Below, piece after piece: positions 58,589 through 64,000 of a stretch of 64,000 nucleotides of DNA (its first letter is position 1; every line of letters begins with the position of its first letter). This stretch comes from Vibrio sp. ED004. Its GTDB lineage: Bacteria > Pseudomonadota > Gammaproteobacteria > Enterobacterales > Vibrionaceae. The notes beneath the pieces are model-generated. The model was not told where the DNA came from. It saw only the letters and a list, made by a program, of their open reading frames with translations, and did not search any database. Both the position numbers and the translations under genes were made by a program. The stretch is from assembly GCF_023206395.1 (NCBI RefSeq), contig NZ_CP066149.1, forward strand, positions 1,364,001 through 1,428,000, given 5' to 3'.

Positions 58589-61150
58589 GTGAAGTTCATA
58601 AAGCGATTATTCATATTTACATTGATTTGCATGATTCTTGGAGTCAGTACAATTTTCGGGTTTTATTATTACGTAAAACCAGAGTTGCCTGATGTTGCCA
58701 CTTTGCGCGACGTAGAACTCCAAACGCCGATGCAAGTCTTCAGTCAAGACGGTAAGTTGATCTCTCAATTTGGTGAAAAGCGTCGTAATCCAGTCACTTA
58801 TGACGAGATTCCTCGCCACTTAGTTGAGGCTTTGATTGCTACCGAAGATAGCCGTTTCTACGAACACCCAGGTATTGACCCAATCGGTATTACTCGTGCT
58901 GCGATCGTTGTTGCTATGTCGGGTTCTGCAAAACAAGGGGCGAGTACCATTACTCAGCAGCTTGCGCGTAACTTCTTCTTATCTAATGAGAAAAAGATCA
59001 TGCGTAAGATTAAAGAGATCTTCATTGCGATCCACATTGAGCAACTGCTTAGCAAAGAAGAGATCATGGAGCTGTACGTAAACAAGATCTTCCTTGGTCA
59101 CCGCTCATATGGTTTCGGCGCAGCAGCGCGTGTTTACTTCGGTAAAGATCTTCCAGATCTAACCCTGAGTGAGTTAGCTACACTTGCTGGTATGCCAAAA
59201 GCACCATCGACAATGAATCCTATCTACTCTGTTGAACGTGCGACCAACCGTCGTAACGTTGTATTACGTCGCATGTTGGACGAGAAATACATCACTCAAG
59301 CAGAGTTTGATGAAGCTCGCAGTGAAGAGCTTATCTCGAAGTACCACGGTGCAGAGATTGAACTCAGCGCGCCTTATGTTGCAGAAGTTGCACGTGCTTG
59401 GATGGTGGAACGCTATGGCGAAGCCGCTTACACATCAGGCATGAAGGTCTACACGACCGTTGATTCGAAGCTACAGAAAGCAGCGAACCAAGCCGCGATT
59501 AAGAACCTGCTTGGCTACGATGAGCGTCACGGCTACCGTGGTGCTGAAAAAGTCTTATGGCAAACCGAGCAATCTGCTTGGGAGCATGAAAAGATCGTTA
59601 AACACCTTAAGTCTCAGCCAACCTATGGTGACCTAGTCCCTGCGGTTGTGACTTCAGTTGATTCAAAAAGCGCTCAGGTTTGGGTGAAGAATCAAGGCGA
59701 GGGCACTATCGAATGGCAAGGCATGAACTGGGCTCGTAAGTTCCTAACAGACAATCGCCAAGGCCCAGCTCCATCTCAAGCAAAAGAGATTCTTGCTGTT
59801 GGTGAGCAAGTTTGGGTTCGCCATGAAGCCGTAACAGGCGACGAAGTCTCTGAAGAGCCGACAGAAGAGTCAGCGACAGCAGAATCGGAAACACCTGTTG
59901 TTTGGCGTCTAAGCCAAGTGCCAAATGCAAATACGGCATTTGTGGCAATGAACCCGAACAACGGCGCAGTATTGTCGATGGTCGGTGGCTTTAACTTCGT
60001 ACACAACAAGTTCAACCGTGCGACGCAATCTATTCGTCAGGTTGGTTCTGGTATCAAACCATTTATCTACTCAGCAGCGATTGAGAAAGGCTTAACACTG
60101 GCTTCATTGATCAACGATGCACCGATTAACCAATGGGATAAGAGTCAAGGTACGGCATGGCGACCAAAGAACTCACCACCAACCTACGTGGGCCCTACTC
60201 GTTTACGTATTGGCTTAGCTCAATCGAAAAACGTAATGGCGGTACGTGTACTGCGTGAAGTGGGCTTGGATGATACTCGTAACTACCTAACTCGTTTCGG
60301 CTTTGATATTGATGAAGTGCCTCGTTCTGAGACTATTGCTCTGGGGGCAGGCAGCTTAACACCAATGAAAGTAGCGCAAGGTTACTCAGTATTCGCGAAT
60401 GGCGGTTACTACGTTGAACCTTTCTACATCAGCCGCGTTGAGACTCCATTTGGCGAGACTGAGTTTGAAGCAACACCAAAAGTCGTGTGTAAAGAAGATT
60501 GCAAACAGACTATTACTGCCGATCCAATGGCGGATGAGTTTGCCGAACAAGACGTTGACGCTGAAGTGCAATACGCACCTCAAGTTATCTCTGAGCAAAA
60601 CGCTTTCCTTGTTCGTGAAATGATGTACAGCAACATCTGGGGTGGCGGTGACTGGAGCCAAGGTACGGGTTGGAATGGTACAGGCTGGCGTGCTCAACCA
60701 TTGAAGCGTCGTGACATTGGTGGCAAAACCGGTACGACCAACGACTCGAAAGATACTTGGTACAGCGGTTACGGCCCTGGCATGGTTGCAACGGTATGGG
60801 TTGGCTTTGATAACCACAACCGCAACCTAGGTCGCACTAAAGCGAACTCGAACCTTGGTAAGAACCAGATTACTGGTGCAGAAGCTGGTGCAAAAACAGC
60901 AGAACCTGCATGGGTTGATTTCATGGGTACAGCACTCGCAGGCGTTCCGGCTCAACGTAAAGAGATTCCGGAAAACATCGTCCGCGTTCGTATAGACCGT
61001 GATACTGGCTTACTGACTAACAAGTTCGATAGCTCATCAATGTTCGAGTACTTCGAGAAAGGCACCGAGCCTACCGAGTACATTACCGAACGTTTCAATG
61101 ATGACATCTACTCAACATCATCAGGTGAAGCAGTAGAAGAGCTCTTCTAA
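58589..61150 (+). CDS. mrcA: Penicillin-binding protein 1A
   Basis: 853 aa bifunctional class-A PBP: N-terminal membrane anchor (LFIFTLICMILGVSTIFGFY), glycosyltransferase domain (ALIATEDSRFYEHPGIDPIG, GASTITQQLARNFFLSNEKK), an inserted OB-like domain with an acidic Glu/Ser-rich stretch near 415-435, and the transpeptidase with SxxK in VGSGIKPFIY, SxN in QSKNVMAVR and KTGT in GGKTGTTND. Synthesises and cross-links peptidoglycan. Confidence 0.97.
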   Translation: MKFIKRLFIFTLICMILGVSTIFGFYYYVKPELPDVATLRDVELQTPMQVFSQDGKLISQFGEKRRNPVTYDEIPRHLVEALIATEDSRFYEHPGIDPIGITRAAIVVAMSGSAKQGASTITQQLARNFFLSNEKKIMRKIKEIFIAIHIEQLLSKEEIMELYVNKIFLGHRSYGFGAAARVYFGKDLPDLTLSELATLAGMPKAPSTMNPIYSVERATNRRNVVLRRMLDEKYITQAEFDEARSEELISKYHGAEIELSAPYVAEVARAWMVERYGEAAYTSGMKVYTTVDSKLQKAANQAAIKNLLGYDERHGYRGAEKVLWQTEQSAWEHEKIVKHLKSQPTYGDLVPAVVTSVDSKSAQVWVKNQGEGTIEWQGMNWARKFLTDNRQGPAPSQAKEILAVGEQVWVRHEAVTGDEVSEEPTEESATAESETPVVWRLSQVPNANTAFVAMNPNNGAVLSMVGGFNFVHNKFNRATQSIRQVGSGIKPFIYSAAIEKGLTLASLINDAPINQWDKSQGTAWRPKNSPPTYVGPTRLRIGLAQSKNVMAVRVLREVGLDDTRNYLTRFGFDIDEVPRSETIALGAGSLTPMKVAQGYSVFANGGYYVEPFYISRVETPFGETEFEATPKVVCKEDCKQTITADPMADEFAEQDVDAEVQYAPQVISEQNAFLVREMMYSNIWGGGDWSQGTGWNGTGWRAQPLKRRDIGGKTGTTNDSKDTWYSGYGPGMVATVWVGFDNHNRNLGRTKANSNLGKNQITGAEAGAKTAEPAWVDFMGTALAGVPAQRKEIPENIVRVRIDRDTGLLTNKFDSSSMFEYFEKGTEPTEYITERFNDDIYSTSSGEAVEELF

Positions 61151-61184
61151 CTAGAGTTAGTTGAAACCAGTAACATGAACCAAC

Positions 61185-61220
61185 AAAAAGGGTTGATATG
61201 AATTCATATCAACCCTTTTT
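61185..61220. terminator. 36-bp perfect palindrome, bidirectional terminator
   Basis: AAAAAGGGTTGATATGAA and its exact complement meet at GAATTC with no mismatch, A-run on one side and T-run on the other. It serves convergent mrcA and oxyR. Confidence 0.92.
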
Positions 61221-61261
61221 TATTTCGACAACATGAGCTGTCTAGATCCTGAGTTCGAACA

Positions 61262-62155
61262 TTAAAGCGATTTTTCTAATTGCGTTCGGATAGTTTCAGC
61301 CAGTTGCTCGAAACGTCCCTTCAATGGAGAACCCGGACGGTAAGCAACAACAATGCGACGTGAAGGTGTTGGATTTACCGCTGGCACGTAACACACACCG
61401 TCTTTCTGCTTCTCTTTCGGTACTGATAACTGTGGAAGCAAAGTAATACCCGCCCCAGCAGCCACCATGTTGCGTAGCGTTTCTAAACTGGTCGCTTTAA
61501 AGCGCTCGTCATCTTTTGCCCCTGCAGCAAAACAGAAGCCTAAGGCTTGGTCTCTTAAACAGTGGCCATCACCTAGTGCCAGTACTGTTTGCCCATTTAG
61601 CTGAAGCATATCGACACTGTCTTGTTGAGCCCACTCATGATCACACGGCACGGCAACACTTAATGGCTCGTCATACACATCAATCTCTTTAAACACCGCG
61701 GTTTCATCGACCGCAGCCAGTACCAAGCAATCAAGCTTGCCATCTTCTAACTGGCTCACCAGTTGATGAGTCTGTGCTTCATGCAGGTAGAGCTCTAGCT
61801 CAGGAAAGCTCTCTTTCAGATGAGGAACAATCTTAGGCAAGATGTAAGGGCCAACCGTCGGAATAAAACCAATGTGCATTGGCCCCGTCATTGCTTCGCC
61901 GTGTCCACTCGCCATATCTTTAAAGGTCTTCACCTCGTTGAGAATGCGCTTGGCTTGCTCAACAAGTTGTAACCCTGATTCTGTAAATATCACCTTCCTT
62001 GGGCTACGCTCGGTTAACTGAAGTCCAATTTCATCTTCGAGTTTGCGTATTTGACCGCTCAGTGTGGGCTGACTTACAAAGCACGCTTCTGCCGCTTTTC
62101 GGAAGTGTTTGTGCTCTGCGAGCGCCACCAAGTATTCAAAGTCACGAATGTTCAT
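61262..62155 (-). CDS. oxyR: Hydrogen peroxide sensor OxyR
   Basis: 297 aa LysR-type regulator: HTH NIRDFEYLVALAEHKHFRKA then AEACFVSQPTLSGQIRKLED, and the redox pair in ALGDGHCLRDQALGFC, nine residues apart like Cys199/Cys208 of E. coli OxyR. Activates peroxide defence on disulfide formation. Divergent from the peroxiredoxin-glutaredoxin gene, with a tandem OxyR-type site between them. Confidence 0.97.
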   Translation of the reverse strand: MNIRDFEYLVALAEHKHFRKAAEACFVSQPTLSGQIRKLEDEIGLQLTERSPRKVIFTESGLQLVEQAKRILNEVKTFKDMASGHGEAMTGPMHIGFIPTVGPYILPKIVPHLKESFPELELYLHEAQTHQLVSQLEDGKLDCLVLAAVDETAVFKEIDVYDEPLSVAVPCDHEWAQQDSVDMLQLNGQTVLALGDGHCLRDQALGFCFAAGAKDDERFKATSLETLRNMVAAGAGITLLPQLSVPKEKQKDGVCYVPAVNPTPSRRIVVAYRPGSPLKGRFEQLAETIRTQLEKSL

Positions 62156-62228
62156 GATCAGTCTCTTACCTCAGGTTTTAATAAGAACAAGGGTTTTCAT
62201 AGCAACATTTAAAAGAAAAATGCTCTTG

Positions 62229-62265
62229 ATAGAATTTACCTATCAAAACCATAACATCAAACGAT
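62229..62265 (+). promoter_or_regulatory. OxyR binding site between oxyR and prx-grx
   Basis: ATAGAATTTACCTAT (62229-62243), 7-bp CAAAACC, then ATAACATCAAACGAT (62251-62265). It fits the tandem ATAG-N7-CTAT pattern with 7-bp spacing: first half-site perfect at its eight key bases, second at six. Shared by both divergent genes. Confidence 0.75.
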
Positions 62266-62377
62266 TAGAGCTATCAAAGAATTTATCTAATAATGGGCTC
62301 AACAAAACGAAACAGAGCAACGAAAAACGTTAAGCTCTAATAGAACAAAATTAAAAATACTATTTAAGGAAATCAAT

Positions 62378-63106
62378 ATGTTTGCATCTAAAGAAGGTCA
62401 ATCAATCCCTCAAGTAACATTCCCAACTCGCCAAGGCGATGCATGGGTTAACGTAACGACAGAAGAGCTTTTCAAAGACAAGACAGTTATCGTATTCAGC
62501 CTACCAGGCGCGTTTACTCCAACATGTTCTTCAAGCCACCTACCTCGTTACAACGAACTACATTCAGTGTTCAAAGAAAACGGCGTTGATGACATCCTTT
62601 GTGTTTCTGTAAACGACACGTTCGTAATGAACGCATGGAAAGCAGACCAAGAAGCGGAAAACATCACATTCATCCCAGATGGTAACGGTGATTTTACAGA
62701 CGGCATGGGTATGCTAGTTGAGAAAAACGACATCGGCTTCGGCAAACGTTCATGGCGCTACAGCATGCTGGTTAAAAACGGCGTGGTAGAAAAAATGTTC
62801 ATCGAAGAAGGCGTACCAGGCGACCCGTTCAAGGTTTCTGATGCAGATACTATGCTTAACTACCTTGCTCCTGAGCACAAAGAGCAAGAGTCAATCACAG
62901 TATTCACTAAGCCAGGCTGTCCTTTCTGTATGAAAGCGAAACAGAACCTAATCGACAAAGGTCTAAACTACGAAGAAGTGGTTCTAGGTAAAGACGCTAC
63001 AACAGTAAGCCTACGTGCAATCTCTGGTCGTACAACGGTTCCTCAAGTATTCATCGGTGGTAAACACATCGGTGGTAGCGAAGAACTAGAAGCTTTCCTA
63101 GGCTAA
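62378..63106 (+). CDS. Hybrid peroxiredoxin-glutaredoxin (PrxGrx)
   Basis: 242-aa fusion. Residues 1-160 form a Prx5-type peroxiredoxin with peroxidatic Cys in [20 protein letters not shown]. Residues 170-242 form a glutaredoxin with active site [20 protein letters not shown] and [20 protein letters not shown]. Reduces peroxides with glutathione directly, without a separate glutaredoxin. Expected to be OxyR-induced given the site upstream. Start follows AAGGAAATCAAT. Confidence 0.96.
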   Translation: MFASKEGQSIPQVTFPTRQGDAWVNVTTEELFKDKTVIVFSLPGAFTPTCSSSHLPRYNELHSVFKENGVDDILCVSVNDTFVMNAWKADQEAENITFIPDGNGDFTDGMGMLVEKNDIGFGKRSWRYSMLVKNGVVEKMFIEEGVPGDPFKVSDADTMLNYLAPEHKEQESITVFTKPGCPFCMKAKQNLIDKGLNYEEVVLGKDATTVSLRAISGRTTVPQVFIGGKHIGGSEELEAFLG

Positions 63107-63122
63107 TAACTGCCAAAAGGCT

Positions 63123-63200
63123 AACCCACTCACTTGTGGGTTGGCTAACCCTATCGGGTTGAATCAAGCTTGTGGCTCGCATTAACCACAGTCACAAGCT
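63123..63200 (+). repeat. Hairpins downstream of prx-grx
   Basis: AACCCAC / GTGGGTT (63123-63142), AACCC-TATC-GGGTT (63147-63160) and AGCTTGTG / CACAAGCT (63067-equivalent positions 63167-63174 and 63193-63200). None has a T-tract, so they may be processing or stability structures between this gene and the next. Confidence 0.55.
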
Positions 63201-63312
63201 AAACCTAATAAAACAGAATCACAAAACAAACCCGTTATCCTGACTCTCAAAAAAGTCACCAGAGTTGGAGGGGTTCGTTCAAACTAAATTCAGCCATTGC
63301 GAGAAAATTATT

Positions 63313-64000
63313 ATGAAACAAGTCAATGTAGATGTAGCAGTTATCGGGGGCGGTACGGCAGGTCTAGGTTCTTACCGCGCTGCAAAAGCACACACTGACA
63401 GTGTCGTGATGATTGAAGGCGGCCCTTACGGTACTACCTGTGCTCGTGTTGGTTGTATGCCATCTAAACTGCTTATTGCTGCTGCGGAAAGCGTACACCA
63501 AATCGAGAAAGCTCCGGCTTTTGGCGTTCACCCACAAGGCGATATCGTGATTAACGGCCGTGAAGTGATGGATCGAGTGAAGTTTGAACGTGACCGTTTT
63601 GTTGGTTTTGTTTTAGAAGGCGTTGATGAAATCCCAGAGCAAGACAAGATCTCTGGTTACGCAAAATTCTTAGACGACAACACGCTGCAAATTGATGACC
63701 ACACGGTTGTGACGGCTAAGCGTATTGTTATCGCGACAGGTTCTCGCCCTGCATACCCTGCAGTTTGGAATGAACTTGGCGACCGCCTAATCATTAACGA
63801 TGACGTGTTCAGCTGGGATGATTTACCAGAATCAGTTGCTGTATTTGGCCCTGGCGTTATTGGCCTTGAGCTTGGTCAGTCACTGCACCGCTTAGGTGTG
63901 AAGACCAAACTGTTCGGTTTAGGTGGTCAAGTTGGCCCAGTAACTGACCCAGAGATCATGGCTTACGCAGACAAAGCCTTCAATGAAGAGTTCTACCTAG
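63313..64000 (+). CDS. Dihydrolipoyl dehydrogenase-like flavoprotein, truncated by the window end
   Basis: The first 229 codons of a pyridine-nucleotide disulfide reductase. FAD motif [20 protein letters not shown], redox pair in [29 protein letters not shown], and the NAD motif [20 protein letters not shown]. The CARVGC motif fits the Lpd family but differs from the classical CLNVGC. No lipoyl-acyltransferase genes adjoin, so it may act outside the 2-oxoacid dehydrogenases, perhaps in redox defence next to prx-grx. Continues beyond 64000. Confidence 0.85.
   Translation, partial: MKQVNVDVAVIGGGTAGLGSYRAAKAHTDSVVMIEGGPYGTTCARVGCMPSKLLIAAAESVHQIEKAPAFGVHPQGDIVINGREVMDRVKFERDRFVGFVLEGVDEIPEQDKISGYAKFLDDNTLQIDDHTVVTAKRIVIATGSRPAYPAVWNELGDRLIINDDVFSWDDLPESVAVFGPGVIGLELGQSLHRLGVKTKLFGLGGQVGPVTDPEIMAYADKAFNEEFYL

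Noticed and set aside
63123..63165. Rho-independent terminator after prx-grx
   Set aside because: Stems lack a following T-tract on the plus strand.

Overview
The window is a contiguous piece of a Vibrio-type gammaproteobacterial chromosome. Evidence: the S10-spc-alpha and str ribosomal clusters in enterobacterial order, a tusDCB-yheO-fkpA-slyX-slyD-yheV-kefBG-yheS block, an argD/astC-astA-astD group beside pabA and an Xds-type nuclease, and an oxyR / peroxiredoxin-glutaredoxin / dihydrolipoyl-dehydrogenase-like cluster. From memory these last two groups match the large chromosome of Vibrio cholerae and its relatives. The species cannot be fixed from sequence reading alone; no tRNA, rRNA, CRISPR array or prophage was seen.

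Layout. 1-1.3 kb: fklB and a small DUF2780-type lipoprotein gene, then a 7-bp tandem repeat. 1.5-2.8 kb: an IS3-family insertion sequence with terminal inverted repeats, a GAT target duplication and a frameshifted orfA. 2.9-16.7 kb (minus strand): alpha operon (rpsM-rpsK-rpsD-rpoA-rplQ), spc operon (rplN to rpmJ, including secY) and S10 operon (rpsJ to rpsQ), with recognisable promoters, terminators and autoregulatory leaders. 17-17.8 kb: bfr and bfd with a Fur-box candidate. 18-22.7 kb: str operon (rpsL-rpsG-fusA-tuf). 22.8-25.5 kb: tusBCD, yheO, fkpA. 25.6-38.5 kb: WD40 lipoprotein, slyX, isoaspartyl peptidase, slyD, yheV, kefBG, yheS and followers, yheT, yheU, prk, crp, and a DUF1338 protein. 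38.7-43.6 kb: arginine succinyltransferase genes astC-astA-astD and pabA. 43.8-49.4 kb: secreted nuclease, trpS, gph, rpe. 49.6-58.4 kb: dam, damX, aroB, aroK, pilQPONM. 58.6-64 kb: mrcA, oxyR, prx-grx fusion, and a flavoprotein disulfide reductase cut by the window end.

How the genes work together. Most of the window is core machinery: ribosome, elongation factors, RNA polymerase alpha, SecY, tRNA thiolation and tRNA-Trp charging, shikimate steps, peptidoglycan synthesis and type IV pilus assembly. Stress and metabolic modules (iron storage, glutathione-gated K+ efflux, arginine catabolism, peroxide defence) sit between them.

I did not find a convincing new multi-gene system. The most interesting signals are regulatory. 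The same GCGTCC discriminator follows the apparent -10 elements of the S10, spc, str and tuf transcripts. A near-ideal tandem OxyR site and a Fur box occur at the expected genes, and the str operon carries hairpins between rpsG and fusA. Two related heptamer repeats (AGATACG and AGATGCG) lie next to terminators. The IS has lost its orfA frame at an A-run.
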